Source of the DNA: Isoetes taiwanensis
Lineage: Eukaryota > Streptophyta > Lycopodiopsida > Isoetales > Isoetaceae
DNA: 64,000 nucleotides
NCBI GenBank assembly: GCA_021234155.1
Contig: JAJEKV010000046.1
Coordinates: 62,001-126,000 of the forward strand
Reading direction: 5' to 3'
Below the pieces are notes generated by a model, which saw nothing but the letters and a program-made list of their open reading frames with translations, did no database searches and was not told the origin of the DNA. Shown piece by piece: positions 55,001 to 64,000 of the stretch. The stretch's first letter is position 1, and every line of letters starts with the position of its first letter. The position numbers and the translations under genes were made by a program.

Positions 55001-56389
55001 TTTTTGGGCCATTGATTTGGATTTTTAAACAATCTAAAGGCTGTTGGTGTCATCACTCCATTCATATACATAAAATCCCATAACTTTTGTCCTCTGGACC
55101 TTGCCTTCTCATACTTGTTGTTGCTGGCGGATTTGTTTGGTGCTACTTATCAGTATGAGGTCCTAGCTTTTGTTATGCTAGGTATTAGAGATTGGCTTTT
55201 GTTATCTTTTCCGGTTTAGCACAATGCCTTTTTTCTTTTACAAGCAAAAAGCATTGACGAGCTCTCAGGCGATGTTGGCCACAACATGAAAATGATGCCC
55301 TCTGTTCTTGAACAGAAAAAACCTCTGGGGTTCCGTTTCTGCCATATCTATGTCTTGGTTCTGCCATGCTTCAGCAAAATCAGATAACCCTAAAAAAAAT
55401 AAAAAAAATCCGTTGCTTCATCTTTGGGGATCCATTTCTGCTATAGTCATCTCTGTTCAACAAAATCGGGCAACCCTAAAGAAAATACAAAAACTTTCCA
55501 TTGCTTCTAGAAATGATTCGAAACTCAGAAAAAGGCCAACCTTCCTGTTCAAGTTTCGTGGCCCATTTTTATTGCCCCGGGGAAAGCAAGAAGCATATTT
55601 CTGTTGATGCTCTTAAGTTTTGAATAATGCCAGAAGTTTGTGGTTCGAATTTGGGGCTCCAACCATGCAGATGCTTTTGCACATCCTTCTACCAAAGTGT
55701 CTTCTTGCCAAGTAATGGATTTGGACGCACCATTCTTTTTGCCCTCTCAGTCTCATCTTTGCATTGATGATGGCTAGAAGTTCTCTAGAATGCCTTAATT
55801 CTTTGCAAAACATATCCCGCACGATGTATCTTACACACAGTTCTTTCATTTGACAAATTCCAAGCCGATGATCTTTATCCGGTCTAAAAATGTGTAGTAT
55901 AATAATGAAAATAGATTATACCTTTGAGAAAGCTTTTGCAAATGCAGAGATATCAGTAAACCAGAGATTTCCACGAGCTGGATTCCTATATTGTATGCAT
56001 GAGACCAGAGGAAGTTAAATATCAGTGGAATAACAAGCCTTTTAGAAGCCAATGCAATTCATGTTTAACTTGTTTTTAAGTTGCATGAGGGTCAAACTCA
56101 TGCTGGGGATCTGATAGCAAATGGATTGTGTAGTAATTATCATAAGCTGAGGTGATAATTATCAGAATGATGGAAAACAAATGTAGCATTTCTTGTCTTT
56201 GGAGTGTGTAACCCTTAAAGTTTCTAAGCAGCATGCAAAGCAAGGATTCACTAAGTCCATCTTCACTGTTATTCTACTGAATTAAGAGCATATGAGGTGC
56301 TGGCTTCTATTGAGAATTGTCAACGTTGCCATTATCACCAGAGCAGACAGAAGTGCTGATTGAGGCATTTGCCTGATAGCAACTTCGAC
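55001..56389. other. Gap without a supported gene
   Basis: An imperfect duplication around 55320-55500 (GGGGTTCCGTTTCTGCCAT, then GGGGATCCATTTCTGCTAT; AAAATC(A/G)G(A/G)(T/C)AACCCTAAA). Otherwise nothing recognised. Confidence 0.4.
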
Positions 56390-56600
56390 GTCCATAAGAT
56401 TTGGTATACTGAGTTTGGTAGTAACTTAGAGGTATTTAGACTGTTTGAAGAAATGCAGCTTCAGGGTGTATCACCACACAAGTTTACCTTTATCACCATT
56501 CTTGGCACTTGTAGTGTCTTAGTTAATTTGTCAAATGGCAAGCTTGTCAATGTGCATATTATTTCAGCCAAATATTACCTTGATGATGTTGTAAGCATTT
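56390..56600 (+). pseudogene. PPR gene fragment
   Basis: LEVFRLFEEMQLQGVSPHKF followed by TFITILGTCSVL is a clear PPR L-type unit (ALxLFxxMQxxGxxPxxxTFxxxLxAC). NGKLVNVHIISAKYYLDDVV continues as the next unit. Only about 1.5 repeats remain, with no start or partner exons. It is not part of the 43-kb PPR pseudogene as far as I can see. Confidence 0.75.
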
Positions 56601-58087
56601 TTGATATAGGATTGGCTGCCTTTGATAGTGGCCATGCCATTTGAACCAAATTTATTGCTATGGGTCACAATAATTGCCACTTGTACATTTGGAGACAAGA
56701 AAAAGAGTATATTAATTAGTATAATTGCGTATCATGGTGCCCATGTTACCATTTGATTTGAATATTGCACATTCTGTTGTCTCACATTCTACCTGATGTA
56801 TTATTTATAGATGTATTATTTACAACATCTTCTGCAGATTCGACAAATCACGATATACAACAAATATTGTATACAAACCTCTAAGTGTGAGTCTAATACT
56901 TAAAAATCACAACTTCTAATTTCTCTTTGTTCTCATTGACATCTTCTACTTTCTTTCTTCCTTTTATTTTTATCTTACTTACTTACATCTTCATCCATGT
57001 AGATGGTGCGTATTTTGGTCCCGTGGTATATCTTTGGTCACCATGTCGCCAAATGCCTAAAGGGTGATAGGAGCTACCACATCTCCCGTGTTACTTATGT
57101 CATACGCGCTCTTGGATCATGGTATGACTGAGAACGAAAATACCATGCTCATGTACATGGGGTAGCAAGTGTGGAAATTGAGGAGCTCATTGCAATAGCT
57201 CAAAGAAATATTTAGACCTTGATAAGGTTGTCAAGTTGGAGCTTTATCCAACTAATTGATGACTTCTGTTTGCTTCGTTTTGGAACGTTGTTTCTGTGGA
57301 TCCTGTGAGAGAGGTAGGTGGAGGATGATACATGTATCTATTTATTGGGTAATGTAGTGCTTTGACTAACCTTCGATTGTTTATCTTTTTTATCAAGATG
57401 AGAAACATACACCAAAGCAATGGCTCAATTAGTGTTTTGGTAGCAAAAGAACTCACTTGCGTTGGAAATGTAATGGAACACTTTTAGGGTCTACAAATCA
57501 TTTCTTCCGGATCTGGTATCGGGATTCCATTATACGAGCCTACAATGAGATGAGTTGTCTCATGTGCTTGATAGTCATGGAGACATCATGGATGAATCAA
57601 TGTCACCAGTACATTTCACTTTTAATTCTAAGATGTTAACGGAGAAAAAAGATATCATGGGAGCATCCAACAAAATACAACATTAGTATCCTTTGATGTG
57701 CGCCATGTGGAGATGTATATTTAGAGTTCCATCGCTGAACTAAAACATCAATGGCCAAGACAAGATTTTGTGTTTTATATATTTTTGCTTTTATTTTTTA
57801 TTGATGTATTATTTTAACTACTTCTAAGAGTGACGTTTTCAACATCAATTTTGGATTTGTCTTTCCAGATTTTTTGCCTTCAGAGGTAGATTAAACTATC
57901 TCCTACATTCATTATAAAGCATTGTTTTATCTATTGAAATCCATGAACCCAAATGCTACTGGCATTATACTATTTCAACAAAAAATTTTACAAAAGCAAA
58001 TAACGTCAAAATTTCACATATAGATGTTTGAGGCAAATATTTACTAGGGTGTTAAAGGCCAAGGAAAAGCACATGCCTAGGAAATTA
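56601..58087. other. Gap without a supported gene, possibly Helitron interior
   Basis: No motif-bearing frame. If the Helitron end at 58117 is real, part of this stretch would be the element body. I could not identify its 5' TC end. Confidence 0.35.
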
Positions 58088-58117
58088 GCCCGGCAATGCC
58101 GGGCACACGTTTACTAG
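58088..58117 (+). mobile_element. Helitron 3' terminus
   Basis: GCCCGGC-AAT-GCCGGGC (58088-58104) is a perfect 7-bp stem, followed after nine bases by CTAG (58114-58117) and then T. A GC-rich hairpin about ten bases before CTRR with a host T next is the classic Helitron end. The 5' end was not found, and no Rep/helicase is present in the window. Confidence 0.6.
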
Positions 58118-58189
58118 TATTAATTAGTAAGAATTCGTCCACCAACATGACCTCCATTAAATAGTTGAACCTTATTGTGATCAAGCTTT

Positions 58190-58690
58190 GATCTATGATG
58201 TGCCCCCATGGCACCCGGACTTAATTGGATCTCCAATTTGGATTTGAGCCCTGATTTCCATAAACCAGATAACTGCAAATCCCAAAATATCCATCAAACC
58301 CATTGTCAGAAGTTTGTAAGCCAATGGAAAAATGGAACAAAGATGAAAGCTGCAAGTTGGGGATGGAACAAAGATAAAAGCTACAACTTGAGGAGTCATT
58401 GTCAAGGATCATAGTTGAAATTCATTTAAGAGTGTAAGAACTCATGATTCATTAACAATTTTAGTTGGCCAACATGACATTTAGTTGACCATTCATGAGT
58501 ATGTACAGTCTCTAGTATGTCATTTCATCTACCTCTATGCTTTATAATCTCATACCATGTCATTTGAATTACAAATTTTGCATTGCATTGTTAAGGATTG
58601 TGGTTGAAATTTGTCTAAGAGCGTGTGATTTATTAGCAATTTTATAATCCATACCATACAATATCTTATATAGAATCTTTGGATATGACA
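58190..58690. repeat. Degenerate local duplication
   Basis: GTTGAAATT(C/T) and AAGAG(T/C)GTG with TTA(A/G)CAATTTTA recur about 180 bp apart (58410-58465 and 58590-58645). No coding evidence. Confidence 0.45.
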
Positions 58691-59010
58691 CGAGCCATGG
58701 TGAGGCTTTGGATATGACACGAGAAACCATGGCGAGGCAGAAAAGGCATTAAAAGTCTTTCTAAACTATTACTTGGTCATTGAGAAATTTAGTGTTCTTT
58801 CTTCATCGACAATTTAAAAAAAAAAAACCATTTGCCAACATAATCAAACTCATGTGTAACTTTTAACTCTCCATTGTTTCGCTTATTGTGGCAATAAAAA
58901 GTGGCAAATCCAATTAATTTAGCATTTATGATTGCAAGATTGAAAGTTCTCTTTGTTTTTTTTTTTTTTTCAAGTCATTGATTGCTCAAAACTGGATACC
59001 TTTCTTTTTG
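58691..59010. other. Gap, AT-rich
   Basis: Nothing recognised beyond A and T runs. Confidence 0.4.
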
Positions 59011-59130
59011 GGTTGCCCCTAGGGGGGCAAACCCTCGTTTATGTGGATATGTGGGCATATTCAAGTATATCCGGCATATACCTAGCATATCTTTGATGAT
59101 CTGCTAAAACCGGGCTGGCTGTAAATGCTC
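59011..59130. repeat. Direct repeat R2, left copy
   Basis: TTGGGTTGCCCCTAGGGGGG then CAAACCC (a hairpin), then GTGGGCATATTCAAGTATAT and ATACCTAGCATAT. It is repeated in the same orientation at 62155-62275, so the two copies flank the carboxylase pseudogene. Confidence 0.8.
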
Positions 59131-59828
59131 ATGGCCATTACGATGGAGGAAGCGGCGAAGGAAGATTTGAGCTCACTCTTGGATTTACTCCCAAAATCAC
59201 AAATCGAAAGTGGACAAAGCTAGCTTCGATTCTTTATGCCCTTCGCATGATCAGGTCACGGGATGTTGTCTAGTGAAGTCCGCGCGAAAAAAAAGGGAAG
59301 ATGCATTTTAAAGGTGCTAAAACAAAGATAAAAATAACGTTGGAGCAAAGAAAAGAAGGAGAGTGCAAGTTGGAAAACAGATCCGCAAGCGTAGAAAGGT
59401 TAGATTTGAGAAAAGTTATATCAGCCCCATCAATGGAGAGCAAATGGGCAAAATGAAAGTGGTGTATATGGGCCGATTGCGCTTCATTTCTAATCCAAAT
59501 GCCCGAATCAATACAGGATTTTTATCCTTGCAAAACTTTGCAACATGTTGAGAGCACCTTGTTGTTAGCGGTTTCCTTTTGAGATATCACAAAGAATCTG
59601 TAAAAATTGTTTGCAGCTGCCATGGAATCATATTCAGTCCTAGGAGTTTTTGTGCGCCGCTGATTGTAGGGTTGGGATTTTGCACAATCTTTCCCTTGTT
59701 AACTTCCAAGTGATGATGAACATTGATGTAATGAAATACACGGTGCAAATCCTTGACTTCCATTTCTTTTGAACACCTTCATACTTTCACTTGATACATC
59801 TCCGAATGTTCATGCTATCTTTTTTCAG
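59131..59828. other. Gap upstream of the carboxylase pseudogene
   Basis: A frame at 59363-59551 is basic and Lys/Arg-rich without a known motif. No support for a gene. Confidence 0.35.
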
Positions 59829-61389
59829 TTTGAGATGACAAAAGGGGGCCCTGGAAGTTACAAACTTAAATTGAACTCATCTGAGATTGATGCTGAGATC
59901 CACACGCTTCGGGATGGCGGGCTTCTAGTCCAGGTTAGTTGTTGCTACTAGAAATTTTTTGTGCACCTCTTTCATAGCCACAGCTTGGTTTTGTCATCCA
60001 CTAAAGCATATGTTAAAATACAAATATCAAAAGCATTGGTGAATTCCCTATTGCATGTAATTTAATGTATATGTTCTCTCTGTCACCGGACCGATCTTAA
60101 TTGTTGGCAGCTTTGATGGGGGAACAAACCATGTTGTATATGGTGAAGAGGAGGTCTGCTGGGACATGGATCCTTATTGATGGCCGGACATGCCTACTTC
60201 AGTTGTCGGGAAGAAGATATGATGACTATTAAGTATCGAGTTCAAGTATCTTGGTTGTTTAATGTATGGTCCTTAATTGCAGAATGATCATGACCCTTCA
60301 CGCCTTACTGCTGAAACACCATGCAAGTTGCTTAGGTTCCTGCATCTGGTATAGTTCACTTCAAGTTGACAGAGGGTCAGGCTATGCTGGTAAGTGGTTA
60401 GGCCTTTCTTCTTGCAGGATGATAGAATGTAACTAAAAGTTTATTTTTTCGCAGGCTGGTGATTTGATTGGGTTCCTGGACTTGGATGAATATGGTGAAG
60501 AGGAGGCTGCTGGGACATGGATCCTTATTGATGGCTAGACATGCCTACTTCAGGTTGTCAGGAAGATATGATGACTATTAAGTATCAGAGTTCAAGTATA
60601 CTGGTTGTTTAATGTATGGTCCTTAATTGCAGAATGATCATGACCCTTCACGCCTTACTGCTGAAACACCATGCAAGTTGCTTAGGTTCCTGCATCTGGT
60701 ACAGTTCACTTCAAGTTGACAGAGGGTCAGGCTATGCTGGTAAGTGGTTAGGCCTTTCTTCTTGCAGGATGATAGAATGTAACTAAAAGTTTATTTTTTC
60801 GCAGGCTGGTGATTTGATTGGGTTGTTGGACTTGGATGATCCGGCTGTAAGGAAAGCGTTACACTTTGAAAGCAACTTTCCCGACGGCTTTGGCAGCCCT
60901 ACACCAATTCCCGGCAAAAGAACATCAACGTACGTGCAGCAAGCATTAATGCACACATATGGTGCTAATGGGATATGAACATGATATTGATGAGGTGATA
61001 TTTCTGGGCAACACATATTTGCAATTTTTTACTATGCTTACAAAGTAATGGTTATAGAACATTGTTTGAGAAATCATATTGCGTTGCTCTTTCTTAAAGC
61101 AGGTGGTGTAGACACTTTTAAATTGTCTGGATGATCCACAATTGCCACTTCTTCGGTGGCAAGAGTGTATGGATGTGTTAGCAAACAAGGCTTCCAAAGC
61201 AATCAAGGCGGAGGTAATTTATCTACTTGTATAATGCCCTTTTATGTCTCTCAGATAAATTAACTTTTCTTACAATCTTGACAATAACCGCAGCTTGATA
61301 CGATATTTAAAGATTATGAGACCTCATCCAACAAAAAGATCGTGGAGGTGCGACTTTCCAAAGCCAAAGTCTCTATGCAAAGACTAGAG
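59829..61389 (+). pseudogene. Homomeric acetyl-CoA carboxylase pseudogene (central region)
   Basis: Exon-like pieces match the plant cytosolic acetyl-CoA carboxylase around its biotin-carrier domain: 59829-59933 (GSYKLKLNSSEIDAEIHTLR), 60111-60202 (GTWILIDGRTCLLQ), 60283-60389 and 60643-60739 (NDHDPSRLTAETPCKLLR; HFKLTEGQAML), 60805-61000 (AGDLIGLLDLDDPAVRKA), 61103-61213 (LNCLDDPQLPLLRWQEC) and 61294-61389. The intact enzyme makes malonyl-CoA. Here the stretch with the biotinylated MKM lysine (about 30 residues expected after KLLR) is missing. There are frameshifts near 60153, 60340 and 60930, and stops near 60537 and 61109. Both catalytic ends of the gene are absent. It cannot carry biotin. 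Confidence 0.85.
60137..60840 (+). repeat. Tandem duplication inside the carboxylase pseudogene
   Basis: A unit of about 350 bp (60137-60492) is repeated at 60493-60840. The junction fuses LDLDE to YGEEEAAG. Both copies share the biotin-site deletion. They differ in the extra base at about 60153 (copy 1) and the TAG at about 60537 (copy 2). Confidence 0.85.
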
Positions 61390-62154
61390 GTAATGCTTTT
61401 CCTTAAAACATTCCAAGGCATTGCCATCCAAGTGAATTAATCTAATAGATTGATTTACTCTTTTCAGAATTGTATCATTGCAATAGCATGCTGGATTGCA
61501 CAGCCGATCTCTTTTTCAAAATGGCAATGGATCCCCCTGAGGTCACATCTGCTGCATTCCATGCTTGTTTAGATCGGCTTCTACCTTGTACCTTGCACTT
61601 TGTGCTTAGAGACTATAGACACTGTATATTAATCAAATAAGCCACATCATCTACAGTATTTTCTTGTGCATCTTCATCTCCTTATAGTGACATATCTTGC
61701 ACTTTGTAGTATGAACTTTAATTCCAATTCACTCATATATGTAATAAGATTTCAGATGGAACATAAATATATTCTAGGAATACTGTTAACGTTGGCAGAA
61801 AATTTAAGTGCTTGAAGTGGTACTTAACTTCTCTGATCATTTTTATATTTAAGTCTATTCATCATTGGATGTGATTATGCCACCGTTTCTACGTGAAAGG
61901 TCTTGATCAACTATATATAAGGGATAACAAAGTGTTAGCGCTTGATAGCAACAACAAACATGTAAGCAATTAAGTAACATTAAGAATATTTGTTTATTTG
62001 CTTCTATGAATATATAATTGTAAGTTTGCTTCAGTATACATCCAATACGCTACACTATTAGGGATACTTATTGCTATGCATTTTAGCAAAAAATATACCG
62101 AATTCAAGACGCCAGGTTGAGGGAACAACCCACTTTCGCGCTTTGTTTATAAAT
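61390..62154. other. Gap after the carboxylase pseudogene
   Basis: An exon-like piece from about 61468 no longer resembles the carboxylase. Otherwise AT-rich and unrecognised. Confidence 0.35.
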
Positions 62155-62275
62155 TTTTGGGTTGCCCCTAGGGGGGCAAACCCTTGTTTATGTGGGTATG
62201 TGGGCATATTCAAGTATATGCTGGCATATACCTAGCATATGCTGATGACTGCTAAAAATTGGGTCGCAGTAAATG
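62155..62275. repeat. Direct repeat R2, right copy
   Basis: Same hairpin and same CATATTCAAGTATAT and ATACCTAGCATAT blocks as at 59011-59130, 3.1 kb away in direct orientation. Confidence 0.8.
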
Positions 62276-63100
62276 GTCGGTCATCCAGCCCCATTATCAC
62301 ACGCTACACAAATGCTATCCGGTCGGACTTTGCTATGGCTTACGCACCTTTGATTACGCCCTACCGCGCCTTAGTCCCGGGGGCGAGTTGAGCACATGTT
62401 TATCCCTTCCTTATACCCTCTAGGGCATAATCTCATCTCCCTTAATCTCAGCTATGCAATTCTTAACGATTTGGGAGATTTTTGCCCTTCTTTCTTTACC
62501 GCTCAGCTCATCCAAAAAGCATGGTTTCATTAATTAGAGAAATTTCGTTTTCTCGTTTGACAACCGAAATAGGTTGTGGTCACCGGGGGATGGTAAGAAA
62601 TGATTCCTCTCTACCAAAACCAAGCCTCAATAATCCTAAGTTCGGCTTGAAAAAAAACGCGAATTTAATTTGACACTGTGCCAGTAGGCCAAAGCTGGCA
62701 TGACAGTAACCGAGGGGTTTGAGTAGCATCACGAGTGGTCGTAAGGATCGCCATTGCGATTCTAGCGAGAACAAGTGAAGGCAGAATACAAGAAGCACAT
62801 TGTGTGCTTCGTGGTCAAATTACCATCTCGGGGATGTATAATCGATGTACTAATCGCCACGCGCACGATCTTTTCGAGACTATTTTTTTATCCAATTCTA
62901 AGTTGAGATAACACAAAAGCATAGTGTACAAAAGTTGAACACATAATCGAACTGAAAAAGCATAACTCATATTGAACACGAAAACAGTGAAAATGTAAAC
63001 ACAATGTTATAACAAAACTTTGTACAAAATGCCCAAAGACAAAGGCGAAGGCTATATCATCGAAGTCTCAAATCTGGTCTGCGGATCAATACCATGTTGT
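62276..63100. other. Gap without a supported gene
   Basis: No family motif on either strand. Composition is mixed, with a GC-richer patch at 62270-62400. Confidence 0.35.
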
Positions 63101-64000
63101 TCAAAGAACTATTCTTGCAATATGCTCCTTTCCAATAGCAAGGGTCTGTGACAGGTCCATTTCTGTATATCCAGTTGTTTCTGGGATGTCAACATCCATT
63201 GCCCGTGCTGCGTTCTGAACACGCTCTGACATATCTTGGCTATTAAACAATTCGTCCGCGAATTGCTTTCGAATATTCATTAGAAGGTACCACCGCCTTT
63301 TAGGTGAAGGGTCTGGGGAGGTTCTCCCCACTTGGCGGCGCCCGAAGTTTCACCATACTCCAAATTAGGAAGGGCCTTGTCCAGTTGCTTGTCCAGTTGC
63401 TTAGTTAGCAGTGGCATTACGGTGTCCAAGTTCTGGTTCAGTGCTTCAAGCTTCTTGAAAGTTGGATCAAGTTTTGCCTGTGCCTTCTCAGTCTGCTTAT
63501 ATCGGTTCCGGGTCTCCTTGATCCTTTCTTCAAGCTTTTCTTATCCAGGCCTTCTAGTATCCGATCCATGTTCTTGAGATCCGTTCCACCTCGTTATATG
63601 AATATCGGGCTTGTCGGAACCTTGCTCTTCACGTTGCTCATCTTGCTCATCACCTTCCTCTTCCATGTCGGGCCTTGCCATTTTCTCTAGAATCTCGAAG
63701 AAAGATCTAAGGAAACGGCATACCTTGTCGTCAAACTCAAAAGCAACACCGCTTTTTCCTTGCATCAACGCTACCCTTGAGGCAGTTCGCTTTGAGAAGA
63801 AATCCAAAACGCCAACCTTCTAATGGTACCAGCTCCTTCACTATAATAATAGACATAAGAGGTTTTTGCCGGCTCTTGAGGGAAGTCGCCTTCCATAGCT
63901 GCCCATGAGAATTTGGGTTTACACAGAAAGAACTCCAAATACTTTCTTTTTGTTTTTGCATCTACATCGCCGCCAGTTATCGGATATTTTGGAAAGAGTG
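63101..64000 (-). pseudogene. Unrecognised multi-frame coding remnant at the right edge
   Basis: From the right edge, the minus strand reads PITGGDVDAKTKRKYLEFFL and FPQEPAKTSYVYYYSEGAGT. After a frame change it reads VAFEFDDKVCRFLRSFFEIL and an acidic linker (DMEEEGDEQDEQREEQG). After another it reads a coiled coil (LEERIKETRNRYKQTEKAQA, then LTKQLDKQLDKALPNLEYG) ending at TAA (63280-63282). A last frame holds FADELFNSQDMSERVQNAAR and stops at 63101. This looks like one protein of about 300 residues broken by three frameshifts. The family is unknown; an element-encoded or viral-type structural protein is possible but unproven. The gene start lies outside the window. Confidence 0.45.

Overview
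The window looks like nuclear DNA of a land plant. The two intact genes have many short introns with GT-AG ends, and there are fragments of PLS-type pentatricopeptide (PPR) genes, of the plant homomeric acetyl-CoA carboxylase and of an armadillo-repeat gene. The rest is AT-rich and full of mobile-element debris. Non-LTR retrotransposons (LINEs) with an RNA-binding-type ORF1, an APE endonuclease and a C-terminal zinc finger dominate. An intact gene for a two-domain cyclic-nucleotide-binding protein, whose closest relatives as I know them are tied to sperm or cilia, suggests a lineage with swimming sperm, most likely a fern or another seed-free plant. That last step is inference.

Layout. 0.2-4.1 kb: an almost complete but decayed LINE (A, minus strand). 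4.5-5.2 kb: an open Myb/SANT-like reading frame. 5.42-6.05 kb: a non-autonomous hAT element with a perfect 8-bp target duplication. 6.65-10.35 kb: a second LINE (B, minus strand), cut off just after its catalytic YADD. 14.8-15.2 kb: a foldback MITE joined to a LINE tail. 17.5-24.7 kb: the cyclic-nucleotide-binding gene, 15 coding exons and 650 codons. 27.2-28.7 kb: a 5'-truncated LINE (C) of the same family as B. 28.7-30.2 kb: a 0.6-kb tandem duplication carrying a younger insertion. 31-41 kb: mostly non-coding, with a TTGAC cluster, a minisatellite, a tRNA-derived SINE and a locally duplicated block. 41.3-46.6 kb: palindromic repeats, an orphan exon, a PPR pseudogene and a second foldback MITE. 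49.98-52.26 kb: an intact 12-exon gene for pseudouridine-5'-phosphate glycosidase. 52.6-53.5 kb: an armadillo-repeat fragment with inverted repeats and a small MITE. 58.1 kb: a Helitron 3' end. 59.8-61.4 kb: an acetyl-CoA carboxylase pseudogene that lost its biotin site and was then partly duplicated in tandem. 63.1-64.0 kb: an unrecognised, frame-broken coding remnant running off the right edge.

Only the cyclic-nucleotide-binding gene and the glycosidase gene can be rebuilt as complete proteins with consistent exon phases. The Myb/SANT frame is open but of uncertain status. The two intact genes have no evident functional link. The most unusual observations are the cyclic-nucleotide-binding domain interrupted by about 300 mostly disordered residues, the peroxisomal PTS2-like signal on the glycosidase, and the exon-5 partial duplication that supplies its own splice acceptor. 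I saw no CRISPR array, no rRNA and no convincing tRNA gene.
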